A stretch of DNA of 64,000 nucleotides, taken from positions 43,193,645 to 43,257,644 of the forward strand of contig JAULJL010000001.1 of the NCBI GenBank assembly GCA_030761205.1, written 5' to 3'. This DNA is from Fremontodendron californicum. Its lineage: Eukaryota; Streptophyta; Magnoliopsida; Malvales; Malvaceae. A model generated the notes under the pieces. The model was not told the DNA's origin. It was given only the letters and a program-made list of their open reading frames with translations, and searched no databases. The position numbers and the translations under genes were made by a program. This document shows positions 25,461 through 37,200 of this stretch, piece after piece; position 1 is the first letter of the stretch, and each line of letters opens with the position of its first letter.

Positions 25461-27588
25461 TAGGATACCAAAATTTCATTAAAAAAAAATAATTAGGAGT
25501 AAAATAAAGCCTGTAAACTGTATGCATAAGAGTTAAGACTAAGATTAGGAGGAAAACTAAAGAAGAAAAGTACATCTAATCTCCCTCCCTTTCTTTAAAT
25601 ATTCTTCGTAGATAGACCACCTCTCCAATTATTTTTTTTACGAGAGGAATTCCAACACCCTTTTCCTTTATCCTTATTTTTCATTTTACAATTTAAAAAA
25701 TAATAATTTAATTAATACCATAACTTTAAGTTGTATAACAAAGACAGCTAAGATATTAATCTTATTCTATGCTAAATTAATAGACAGTTTGATGTGAATT
25801 CTTTATCATTGACATAGATTTGAAGTATATATATACCATGCATGATTATGACTTAATCGAATAATATACATCCAGTTGCAAAGATTATAGTACTAATTAT
25901 TTTGATCAATTGTCAAAGCCTTCTGAGATATTAATTAACTTCAATAATCCGATAAAAGAAAACGACGTTGGGCCTAATTATGGAAGGCAGGCAGCGCAAC
26001 GGCAAGGGGGTGGGTCAGATTAAAGACAACTATCCAGGCATGACAACATCAGTTGTGTTCAAATGTTTGCCAGACATGACAGTTATTAAAGAAATTTTTT
26101 TCAGATTACTACATTGAGTTTTGTTTTTAATTTTTGGGGGGTATTTTCTTAATTAAAATCCAGTAGTTAGCTAGTTATTTCAGTGGCAATTCTTTAATTA
26201 AAAAGGCTGTCTGGCTAGCAATTTCTCGGAATTGATTAAGAGTTAAGACCAGAACAATGTGAAACTAGCTGCTAATGTTTCTGTTTCAAAAGAGTCAGAA
26301 AATAATGTTTCTGTTTCAAAAGAGTCAGAAAAGTTAAGTAGATGAAAAATAATTGAAAATTTGTGGCTTTGCTTAAGCTTTACATTCTTTAATTAATTTG
26401 TTGCAGTAGAGTAGATGACATCTACTGCATGCATTCTTTAATCTTTTGCCAAACTTAGATTGAGATGAGGACTAGGTACTTTCTTTAATTCACTTCAGAT
26501 CGATGTGAGCATTGTCTTCAGAAGTGGTACTACTAAAAATTTACTTTAACCCTTAAGGCGGTCAAAATTTGTTTCCTTTTTGAATAAAAGTACAATTCCA
26601 TCTTTCTTTTCCTTTGTTTCCCAGTAATTTGGAGATATATAACTTAATGCTTCTTCTTATACAATAAAATTTCCTTTTTAGATTTTTTTATTTTATTTTT
26701 TATATTGAGATTTGAAAGAGGATTAACAAGTTGAGATTCGAACTCGTGTCGAAAATTTACCACTCATTTTGGATAGGTGAATTCTAAGTTAAATTTCGAA
26801 TTCTTCTTTTCAGATTAATAGTATATCATGGTGCTCAAATTCCTATTCCTCTTTAGTCCAAAAAAGAAAAAAAAAAAAAGAGGGTAAAATCTCATCCCCT
26901 TGGCTAACATGAGCTTATATCCTTGACAAACTGAACACGAACATTGATGTTATAGTAAAATACAAATGTCGGTAGTGGCTCATCAAATATTTATTTTTAT
27001 TAAAAAAAAAACAAAAAAATCTCATCATAAATTGTCTTGTCAAACTACTTCTTCAACCTTCTCAAACAATTTCATTCAAGCAAAAATTTACCCCACCTTC
27101 CATAATGTGGGGGCTAACCATGAAGCAATCGTGATCCAATTTATGAATCTTGTAGGCAATTTTATTGACGCACAAGGGGAACTTTACTAATCATATGCCA
27201 CTTTAAAGAAGATTTTGGAAACCCACTTCAAAACCTAAAAAAAAAAAAACAATAATAAAAGGAGAGACAGATAAACAACTTCCACCTTTGTATCACACAT
27301 AGTGATGTAGTTTCTTGATTGCTTAACAAGAACCATTTAAATATACCTGTTGAAAGTTATTGAAATTTAATTAGGTGTAGTGGAAGAGTTAAGTGTAATC
27401 AAGATTGCAAAATACGGCATGAGTCAATTCACATTCATGTTTACTTATGTTTATATAATATATATAAAAAATTATTCATCCAAAGTTTTAAATTCTACAA
27501 AACGAATTGTCAAAATAACACATATTATTTAAAATATATTTAAAAAATAAAAATATAAAATATGATAATTTTTTAATTTTATTTATGT
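25191..27588. other. Intergenic, no gene recognised
   Basis: AT-rich non-coding DNA with a (TA)n tract at about 25430-25455 and a tandem duplication of a roughly 28-bp unit (AATGTTTCTGTTTCAAAAGA start) near 26273-26330. Reading frames such as 26966-27190 (+) have no recognisable product. Confidence 0.5.
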
Positions 27589-27793
27589 TGTTACAAGACA
27601 AAGAGTTATTGTATTATTGAATTGTATAAAAGTCTATACAAGAATATCCTATTTATACATGAAAGTTCTCACCAATTAAGAAAAAAATAACTACAAAAAT
27701 AATTACAATATCAGAATCGTAATCTGAATCATAATCTCTAAAATTATTCTAATAACCTAATTATAATTGACTGATACAATTAATATATTATCA
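27589..27793 (-). mobile_element. Probable solo LTR of a Copia-like retrotransposon
   Basis: On the minus strand the unit starts TGATAATATATT and ends TTGTAACA, the TG...CA ends of an LTR. Inside, TGTATAAATAGGATATTC provides a promoter-like TATA context, followed by sequence running to TTGTCTTGTAACA, an arrangement typical of short plant Copia LTRs. The 5-bp flanks are TATGT and TATAT, matching at four of five positions. No adjacent primer-binding site, gag-pol frame or second LTR was seen, so a solo LTR or an isolated fragment is the reading. The AT-rich flank makes the target duplication weak evidence. Confidence 0.45.
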
Positions 27794-28054
27794 TATATAT
27801 ATAATTAAAAATCTTCATCATCGATATATTAAAAACAAATAAAATATATATGACTTGAATAGGAATTTCAACGCCTATAGACTCAGAATTTGTCCAAGTT
27901 TTTTTTTTTAACAAAAGAAAAAACAGATGAATAATTTTGTTTTGCATGGTTTCTGGGGCATCTGATTATATTTTGTCGTGATCTAACTTCACTTTTCTCT
28001 CTGCCGACGCTGTCCGTTTCTGTAATTAAGGCCTAAGCACCCGGTTTATATGAA

Positions 28055-28171
28055 ACGTGGTTCCTTTCCATTGACACGTGTACTTAAACTTGTTTTCTTC
28101 CTTATTTCCGTCGTGGTCCCACGTGATAAAAAGTAACAACACAGAAACGTGTGGACAGTGGGGACCACGTG
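28055..28171. promoter_or_regulatory. Cluster of five ACGTG cores (G-box/ABRE-like)
   Basis: ACGTG cores occur at 28055, 28076, 28121, 28147 and 28167; those at 28075-28080, 28120-28125 and 28166-28171 are full CACGTG palindromes. A TATA-like TTTTTTTTATAAATAAA lies just downstream at about 28194-28210, followed by about 220 bp of less AT-rich sequence that includes a GGGCCTTAA site. G-boxes and ABREs bind bZIP and bHLH factors in known plant promoters. No recognised gene lies within several kb, so its target is unknown. Confidence 0.5.
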
Positions 28172-28215
28172 TCTTTTTGAGACTATTTATTTGTTTTTTT
28201 TATAAATAAAAAAAA

Positions 28216-29533
28216 AAAAACTGTCGCTCACTTCCCTTGGATGCTGCAATGTTGCTCTGCCTTTCTTCTCTCCCAAATTGTTTCTGCTCCACTATTAAGG
28301 ATCTCTGGCCTGACCCCACTTTCATGGGCCTTAACTTAGACGCGCTTCGGATTGTGTTTAAGGCCCCACTCGCCCTGTTATTGGGTCTCACATCCGACGG
28401 TACCATTTTGTCTCTACCCATTTATGCTAATTAGTAATAATTGTAGTAACTAGTATTTTTATACTAGTAGCACCAAGCATGCATGTATGGCTTCAACACA
28501 ACTTCCAATTTACTCTATTTATATACATTTTTGCCCAAATTTAAAATCATTTCTTTGACGGTTTTAAGGAGCAAATGGTGACTTTTTGTATTGGTATGAA
28601 TTTCAATCTTTGACCCCTAATTCAAACTCTTTGCTTCTTTTAATAAATATTTTCAGTACAAAATTTGATGTCGATCGAATGCATTCAAGCCTTAAAATCA
28701 TGGTAATCCATATTGTGAATTGAAGGATGTTTCTTAAGCTTTTGTGTATAGTAAATATAAATAAATATATAATTTTCGCGCGAATGTTATTTCAATTGAT
28801 AATGATGAGGGAATTTTCTATATTTGTTAGCTAAAATTCAATTTTTGTAAGAAACATTTAAATGCTTTAGATTGATATGGAATAATATGCTTTTAGAATC
28901 GTCCGATGAAAAGATTTAACACAGTCGTGATTGTATTAAAAGGCTATATGAAATATCGAGATGTTAGAAAGGGGAAACCAAGATGAAAAGTGCTTGGAGA
29001 ATTGGACTTAATATTTGATATATCAAATACAAGTGATTAGTTATTGTCGTTGAAAGTAATGGATCGCTAATTTTAATTGTTGTGGTTGGACGTTGTAAGT
29101 TCACTTGAAAAATAGTTCAAACATTGAAGTCTATATATATAGTAGAGTTAATTATTTTCTCATAATTGAAAACATACTAAAAAAAAACAATTAGGTGAGG
29201 ATTAATATATTGCTAAATCCAAATTTATAAGCCTTATCATTCATCTTTGTTTTCTTACTAAACAGGGTTGCTTTGCTTATGAATCCAACTATTGAAAATG
29301 AAAATAAAAATAAAAATGTCACCTGAAATTGTGAATCTGAATTGGGTACGTAATCATAAAAACAACAAAAAAAGAAATTATGTCCTCTTCTGAGTTTGTG
29401 ACTCATGCTCCGTGTCTTGCACGCGCCATAAATTCCCTCTTCCCTCGCCTGTAATTGGTTGGGCTGTCGAGTCGAATCACCATGACATGGCATTTTTTTC
29501 TTTTATATATGGATTTATTACTTAAAAAAAAAA
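28216..29533. other. No gene recognised; possible transcript start downstream of the G-box cluster
   Basis: From 28216 to about 28435 base composition is noticeably richer in C and G than its surroundings. It is open on + (28237-28434) and on - (28200-28421), but neither product resembles a family I know. Either could belong to a non-coding RNA, or the segment could be promoter for an unseen gene. From 28440 on the sequence is ordinary AT-rich intergenic DNA. Confidence 0.4.
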
Positions 29534-29711
29534 AATTTATTAACTAATATTTTAAAAATATTTTTTAAAATTATTAAATATAATAATATTTTTATTCAAT
29601 ATATTAAAAATATAATAAAATTATTAATTATTATATTTAATATAATAATATTATTATAAATAATATATTAAGTAATTTTAAAATCATTTTAAAAATACAC
29701 ATTAGCAAAAT
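29534..29711. mobile_element. AT-rich MITE, copy 6
   Basis: Runs from TTTATTAACTAATATTTT to CACATTAGCAAAATT, with the family interior (ATATTTTTATTCAATATATT and its inverse) between. The left terminus is degraded into an A run. Confidence 0.55.
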
Positions 29712-30280
29712 TAAAAAAAATAAAAATAAGTATTGGAAAAAGGTTGGACTTAACGTCACAAATTCCCAACTCAAGCAAGCTAAGAATCTAGAGTGAGAAC
29801 GAATCGTAGCCGTCAAATGGAATTAATGTAAGATCGGATGGATGGTGAAATTTGGGGGCGGTCAGAATTGAGAATTGGGAAAAGCAAGTAAAAATGTTGT
29901 GGTTGGCAGAGTTTGCAGCTGCTGTTTATGGACTGAAACAACCGTCAGATGAACCAAACAGGTTTTTGACTCTTTTTTTTTTTTTTTTTCCTTCTTGGAT
30001 TTGTGCAACATAGGAGGTTGCACAATTAAACTATTCACCTGGCTCGCACTGCTTAACCATGTCCTGTCCATGCATTAATCGAATTTTCTCAACAAAAAAA
30101 AAAAAAAAAATTATAAAGTGTTTTATAAGACAAATATTGAATACAAACAAACCAATAATAGTTCATTGAATTGAAGGAAACTTGTTTTTGTTGTGATCTA
30201 AAGACAAATAATGGAAGATAAATAATAGCCTTGACTTGTATTTTGGACGATTCTCTTTAGTTCATAATATGTAGCTAAGA

Positions 30281-30320
<40 letters not shown>
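29712..30320. other. Intergenic, no gene recognised
   Basis: A promoter-like phrase (GTAGCCGTCAAATGG ... GATCGGATGG) occurs near 29805-29845 without an obvious gene. A poly-T run at about 29971-29989 and poly-A at about 30094-30110 follow. The frame at 29862-30071 (-) is low complexity. A (TA)n tract fills about 30284-30320. Confidence 0.45.
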
Positions 30321-30324
<4 letters not shown>

Positions 30325-30491
30325 TTGTTAACGAGTATTATTAAAATATTTTTTAAAGTTATTATATTAATATTGTAGGTAAATTATAATTTTTAATGTA
30401 TTAAAAATCATCAAATTAATGATTAATAACTGTATTTAATATATATAGAAGTATTATTATAATAATAAACTTAATTAATCTTAACAACAAA
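30321..30491. mobile_element. AT-rich MITE, copy 7, abutting (TA)n
   Basis: GATGTTGTTAACGAGTATT at the left joins directly to a long (TA)n tract; the right end is CTTAACAACAAATAT. Interior motifs follow the family order, with some substitutions. Confidence 0.55.
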
Positions 30492-31636
30492 TATGGAAAA
30501 ATCCACATATATATATATAATCAAACCAATTATAGCTAGTAAGAAAAAAAAGACAATAAATATGGGAAAAAGGAACTTCATTATCATTAAGTAAAATTTA
30601 TGTTGGAATCTTGAAGTCTCAAGTTTAAATATATATTTTATTTAATTACCTTATCATTACAAAGCTCATCTAATTTTATTTAATTATAAGCTGGTTCGAT
30701 AATTGATTTGTGATATGAGATCTTATTCTCGATTATAATCGTAATTTTGAATATATATATATATATATATTGAACGTGTTAATTGAGGTGATCATTCCCT
30801 TGAATTCTGTTTTAGAATCTTGATTTTGATCTTCTAAGTACCAAGATAACTAGATAAGTCGATTTGTATTTTGAGGTTGATTAGGATCTAATCGAATTTA
30901 ATAGTTCTCATGAAGGTGAAAATCTAATTATTAAATTGTTTTCTTTTATATATTAAAAAAAATCGGGATAAGAAAAACGATTACAAATGATGAGATTCAA
31001 ATTTAAAATTTATTAAATATTATTTTTTAAAAATAATTACATAAATCAATTGAATTAAATCTCAAATTCAATTATTAAATTATTAATTATAAAGATTATG
31101 GAGTTTGTTTTTTGTTGGTCTAGATTTTTTAGGCAAAGTTATCCCAAGATTATTCTGTCCCCAATTAAACCAAAGAGTAGAGGGTAGCATTAATCAATCT
31201 AAGATCTCCAATTGATAACCATTCACAGGACAACAACCTTGGAGCTGGGATCTAGATCAAATCAAACACATCAACATTAAATAACATGTCTCAAAATGCA
31301 GACGTACTGGAAAAATCCCAAGTAATATACGGTGGAGATGTGGTGATCCATGGCGGAAGCATGCAGCGGCGGAGCATGGTAGCAGACAAAACTTAGTTAA
31401 ACACTTGAACTGTTATGAGCTGTAGTGAGTAGTAACGGTGGTCCAAACTCAAAAGTTGTAACATTAACATTAACATATACAAAATACAAACAAAACACGG
31501 AAACAGAACTTTCCAAATATCGCGTACATACAGCTAAGCTGTTGCTTCTAGCACAAGAGTACAGCCCTCCCTTGTCATTATTTACTTTTGCATTGGCATT
31601 TTCGTCCAATTAGTATCACTTTTGGTCCTCAAATTA
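30492..31636. other. Intergenic, no gene recognised
   Basis: AT-rich DNA with further short (TA)n tracts (near 30508 and 30754). Frames at 31397-31609 (-) and 31425-31613 (+) overlap one another and resemble nothing known. Confidence 0.5.
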
Positions 31637-31644
31637 TCTACAAG

Positions 31645-31902
31645 TAGACCTGCTCACGGACCGGGCAGCCCGTCCGGCCCGACCCGTATTGGACCGGGCT
31701 TGGGTAAGATATTTTGTGTTTCGGCCCGGTCCGGAACAGTAATTTTTATTATAATAATAATATTTTATTTAATTTAAATTATATAAAAAAAAATTATTTT
31801 TTTTATTCCAATGAACAGTGTTTCGGACCTAAACGGACGGGCCTGGGCAGAGAAAATAAAAAGAAAACGGGCCGCGGCTCGGGCCGGCCATGAGCAGCTC
31901 TA
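31645..31902. mobile_element. 258-bp hAT MITE with perfect 8-bp TSD
   Basis: The ends TAGACCTGCTCACGG and CCATGAGCAGCTCTA are imperfect inverted repeats. The flanks TCTACAAG (31637-31644) and TCTACAAG (31903-31910) are a perfect 8-bp duplication. Subterminal parts are rich in GGGCCGGGC-type motifs in inverted orientation, and the centre is an AT-rich ATAATAATATTTTATTTAA block. A related pair of fragments lies inside the MULE at 44394-44721. Confidence 0.85.
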
Positions 31903-31910
31903 TCTACAAG

Positions 31911-32379
31911 TCTATAACCATAATTTTAAACAGAAAAAACCAAATAAAATGAAAAAAAGTAAATAAAAACCGGTTTCAAGGAATTTTTTTTTAATAAAAA
32001 TAACCAAATATTCCCAATCTTTATTGTCTTTATTTGTTTCTCTTCATTTGTTTAAAAACATTTATGATATATGTAAAATATTTGATTGAATTTGATGTCA
32101 CAAGTATCATCAAGTTAATTGATAAAATTATCAAAAGAAGTCAAATATTAATAACAAATATAAAATTAAGATATTTTTATCTTTTTAATAATTTTTAATA
32201 AAATATATATTTAAAAAAATCTATCTACTCCTCAAAGAATGACCATATTTTATACTCTCAAAAATAATCTACATAACTTCTCCTTATAGAGAAAAAAAAA
32301 AAATCCACGTAATATACCAAATTCTAGTATATTAAAAGGTGATTGGTTTGGGAACTTTTGCAAACGACTTGCCTTTCAA
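31911..32379. other. Intergenic, upstream of the FPP gene
   Basis: AT-rich sequence that probably includes the FPP promoter. I could not choose a single TATA box; AGTATATTAAAAGG near 32327-32340 is one candidate. No coding content. Confidence 0.45.
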
Positions 32380-32633
32380 GTGACACCGAAGTCCAGAATA
32401 TTTTACACCTTACCCAACTGCACCACCACTTCCCTTGGCTTCCTCCACCTTTTCTTCCACCGCCATTGCCACCATCTCTCTCTCTCTCTTTCTCAAAACT
32501 TGGAAATTTACATTAACAAAGAAAAACAAAAAGAAGAAAAAGAAAAACACCACAAATTTGGATCTTAACCTTTGAATCTCAGACAACTTCCTGTTCAGAA
32601 TCAAACTCCCTATAGAAAGCTACATTTCTGGAG
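32380..32633 (+). other. Probable 5' UTR exon of the FPP gene (start approximate)
   Basis: A C-rich then TCTCTCTC-rich stretch typical of plant leaders ends in GGAG/GTAAGTC, a strong donor, at 32633/32634. The probable acceptor is CCTAG at 34189, 21 bp before the FPP start codon. This gives a leader intron of about 1.55 kb, a common arrangement in plant housekeeping and cytoskeletal genes. The transcription start is not determined. Confidence 0.6.
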
Positions 32634-34210
32634 GTAAGTCAAGTTTATGTAATAATGTGTTTTTTCTTCATTTGTTTGATTGATTTTTTTTTAAAAAAAA
32701 GTTTTTGTTTAACTTTCAATGTTGATGGTGAGAGTACAGTAGAAGTGAGTGAAAATGGAAATATACTCTGTTTTTGTTTTTGTTTCTGCACTTAGTTTGT
32801 TTCTGTTTTTCTTTTTTAATTGGAAGACAGGTTTCTGGTTTTATACAGAGTAAAATGTTGTCTTCCTGTCAAAGTTTTTGAGATTTTTTTTTTGATCTTT
32901 TTTTGTCGGTGAGTTTTCCTCTTTTCGGATTTCTTCCACTTCAAGCCTTTTATATTTTGTTCCAAACTTCTCAGTTTCTCAATCTCATTTCCTTAAGTAA
33001 ATTCTTTTCCTTTTTTCTTTTTCATTTGCTTTTACATTTTCAATCGAAATCTTGTCTCTCGTTTAATTGATATATGAAATGAGCTTTTGATTCTAAGATC
33101 TTTAGCTCTTTGATTATATCTTTTTGCATTTGAAGTGGAGCCGTTGATGAAGTTGGTTGGCTTGAAAATGCAATCTCATCTGATTAAATTGCAAAACTTG
33201 AAACACTGACGATCTTACTTGTTTCAATCTAAAGCATTTATATATATATAGTGGATGTGACTCAATGCCCTTTTTTTTTTTTTTTTCTCTTTTCATTTCT
33301 AAATTGACGGCTTGTCTTAATTCTATCACGTTTTATTTTTTTCTTCTTCTTTGTTCATCTTCGAAACACCGCAAATACCATACTCCTTGTTCTTAGTAGT
33401 ACAATCTGCTTTGCAGTTTTTCAAGCTTGCTAAATTGTAGGATGAAAGAAAAGAAGATTTCGATTTCTTACAGCTGTGATATTACTTGACTTGGTCAACG
33501 TGAATTTTCTAGTTCACTGACGATCTAAGCCAGGAAAAAAAAAATGAAATGTTGAATAGAGAAGAAAAGGAAATTTTGTTCTTAGGATTCTTGGTGGCAA
33601 TAAATAAGAGACAATTAATAGTTTGGTGTATGTGTTACTGTACCTAAAAATTATTAGTTATTACATCATGCAATGTTAAAAAATGCTACCTAATCTGAGG
33701 ATTAGTTGTCAATTTTCTGTTCCATATCTCGACAGCTTCCCATTCTTAATTAATGATTTTTTTCTTTAATTGTTGTTATTTCTCTGTGAATTTCTAAGAC
33801 TTGGAATTACTCTTTGAGAGGTTTGCTTGAAAGTCATTAAGGACATTTGGTTTTTTTGAACTGTGTGTTTTCCAGACTGAGTATGTGAGGCAATTAGCTA
33901 TCACCAGACATTGCTTCTGTACTGTTTATGGGCTTTGGATGTGCTTTAAGGAAATTGAATTTGGTTTTGGAAATTGCTTTCATTTCAATCACTAATAGAG
34001 TAATATTCCTAATATGACCTCAATAGGTGGCTGCTTAGTCATATACTATTTTCTTGGGCTGGAGGAAGGCTTTGATGTCTCTGCTTTCTGATATAATCAC
34101 TTAACTTGGTGTTTAAGGTGTAGTTGTTTCAGTATGCTTCTTTTCATCGTATGTTTTTCTTAACAAATTATATGGTCATCTTGACCTAGGCAATAAAGGG
34201 GATTTAAGTG

Positions 34211-37200
34211 ATGGACCGCCATTGGCCTTGGAAGAAAAAATCATCTGATAAAGCTCATAAAGCTGCTGCTGCGGTGGATGCTAGTGCTGCTACTTTGGCT
34301 TCAGCTGCATCTCAAGGCGATGAGGTACACTTTTTCTGTACAATGTTACTTAACTAAAACACATCAAACATGCTTGCTTGGAGAACTTTCTATTTGTTCA
34401 TCTATGTTATTTTCTTGTCATTCTGGATTTTTAATTCATAGTACATTAAGCTGGATCAGAGATCTGGATCTGCTTATCATCTAAATTGTTGAGGTATTTT
34501 ATTTGATATCATTTTATGGTTATTTTTTGTTGAACAAGGATACCTACAAAAAACCAAAGTATGTTCAAATTTCTGTTGAATCATATTCACATCTCACTGG
34601 GTTGGAGAATCAAGTGAAAACATACGAGGAACAAGTTCAGTCGTTGGAGGAGGAAATTAATGACTTGAATGAAAAGCTCTCTGCAGCCAATTCTGAGATT
34701 TCTACCAAGGAAGACCTGGTGAAACAGCACACCAAAGTTGCAGAAGAAGCAGTCTCAGGTTAGTCTATGCTCAAACGTTCAAAGTCTAATGTAAGACTAA
34801 AGGTCTTCCAATTAATCTTTGCATGAATTTTTCTCAATCTGGGTTGTCGGTTTTGATGTAGGTTGGGAAAAGGCTGAAGCAGAGGCCTTGGCATTGAAAA
34901 ATCACCTGGAATCTGTTACACTTTTAAAGCTCACTGCTGAAGATAGGGCATCACATTTGGATGGTGCTCTTAAAGAGTGCATGCGGCAAATCCGAAATCT
35001 GAAGGAAGAACACGAACATAAGTTGCAAGATGTGGTAATTAGCAAAAACAAGCAATGTGAAAAGATTAAGCTTGATCTTGAAGCTAAGATAGCTAATTTA
35101 GACCAAGAGCTCCTGCAGTCTGAAGCTGAAAATGCTGCAATTTCAAGGTCTTTGCAAGAACGCTCTAACATGCTGATCAAGATTAGTGAAGAAAACTCAC
35201 AAGCTGAGGCTGAGATTGAGCTTCTGAAGGGTAATATTGAATCATGTGAAAGGGAAATAAATTCGCTGAAGTATGAACTCCATGTATTTTCCAAAGAGCT
35301 AGAAATTCGTAATGAAGAAAAGAATATGAGCATGAGGTCTGCAGAAGCAGCTAACAAGCAGCATATGGAGGGTGCCAAAAAGATAGCAAAGCTAGAAGCA
35401 GAATGCCAAAGACTGCGTGGTCTTGTGCGGAAAAAGTTGCCAGGTCCTGCTGCACTTGCCCAAATGAAGCTAGAGGTTGAGAGTTTAGGATGGGATTATG
35501 GAGATACACGACTAAGGAGGTCTCCTGTCCGGCCTTCTACTCCACAACTGTCCACTGTGAATGACTTTTCCCTTGACAATGCACAGAAATTCCTTAAAGA
35601 GAATGAGTTTCTCACAGAACGTTTTTTGGCAATGGAAGAAGAGACAAAGATGCTGAAAGAAGCTTTGGCAAAGCGTAACAGTGAACTACTGGCGTCTAGG
35701 AATCTGTGTGCTAAGACATCTAGCAAGCTTCAGACTTTAGAAGCACAACTTGCCATCAGCAACCAACAAAGAAGTCCCTCAAAAGCGATTGTTCAGATTC
35801 CTACTGAAGTTTACTCAAGTCAAAATGCTAGCAATCCACCAAGTATTACTTCTGTGTCTGAAGATGGAAATGATGAGGATAGAAGCTGTGCCGAATCATG
35901 GGCAACAGCTTCAATCTCTGAGCTCTCTCAAGTCAAAAAGGAAAAGAGTGCTGAGAAGTCAAACAAATCTGAAAATGCGAAACACTTGGACCTTATGGAT
36001 GACTTTCTTGAGATGGAGAAGTTGGCTTGTTCTTCAAATGATTCAACTGCAAATGGTGCAATCAGCGTTTCAGGTTTTACCAACAATAAGATATCTGAAA
36101 CTGTTAATGGTGATGCTTCTGGAGAGATTTCTTGCAAGGAACTCCAGTCTGAAAAGCAGCATGATCTATCTCCCTCAGCAAATCACGTATCTTCTAAAAT
36201 GGATTTGTCAGTAGTGTATCCTGAATCTGATGCAGACAAATTGCCTGCTATGAAGCTTCGAACAAGGCTCTCTTTGGTGCTTGAATCAATATCTAAGGAT
36301 GCGGATGTGCAGAAAATTGTGGAGGACATCAAATGTGTTGTGCAGGATATACATGGCAGCCTGAGCCAGCACTCTGTAAATGGTGTCTCGGAGGAAGTGC
36401 ACGGCTCTGATGGCACATGCAATGGGCAGGCTTATCCTGGAAATGGTAGCTTAGCTGCAGAGAAGGAAATTGCTATGTTGTCCCCAGGTGATGAGTTGAC
36501 TTCAGAAACTGTGCAAATTTTAAGTCAAGAATTAGTTGCTGCGATTTCTCAGATTCATGGCTTTGTACTATCCCTGGGAGAAGAAGCAAGGGCAATTGAT
36601 GACATATCTTCTGATGGCAATGGATTAAGACATAAAATTGGTGAGTTATCTATCACCTACAATAAGGTCTTATGCAGCAATGTAAGTTTGGATGATTTCA
36701 TTTTTGATCTTTCTACTGTTTTAGCCAAAGCCAGTGAACTAAGATTCAATGTGCTTGGCTACAAGGGTAATGAAGTGGAAATCAATAGTCCTGATTGCAT
36801 AGATAAGATTGCTTTACCAGAGAATAAGGTAATTAAAAAGGATTCATCAGGAGGAATATATCAAAATGGCAGTGCCCACATTTCAAGTCCAACTTCCAAT
36901 CCTGAGGTTCCTGATGACGGAAACATGGTCTCAGACTATGAATCGAAACAATTGAGCAAATTCTCTTCAGAAGAGTTCGAGGAATTGAAGTTGGAGAAAG
37001 AAAACATGGCAATGGATCTTTCTCGATGTACTGAAAATCTGGAGATGACTAAGTCTCAATTACGTGAAACTGAGCAGCTTCTAGCAGAAGCTAAATCTCA
37101 ATTGGCTTCTGCTCAAAAGTCAAACAGCTTGGCTGAGACACAGCTCAAGTGCATGGCAGAGTCTTATAGATCACTTGAAACACGTGCAGAGGAGTTCGAG

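Noticed and set aside
28237..28434. Plus-strand 65-codon frame downstream of the ACGTG cluster
   Set aside because: No recognisable domain, and the opposite strand is also open over the same stretch. Kept only as a possible transcript, not as a protein gene.
34902..35378. Minus-strand reading frame of 158 codons inside the FPP exon (and others at 35496-36422)
   Set aside because: Antisense shadows of the coiled-coil coding sequence, with Ser/Leu-rich composition mirroring the sense codons.
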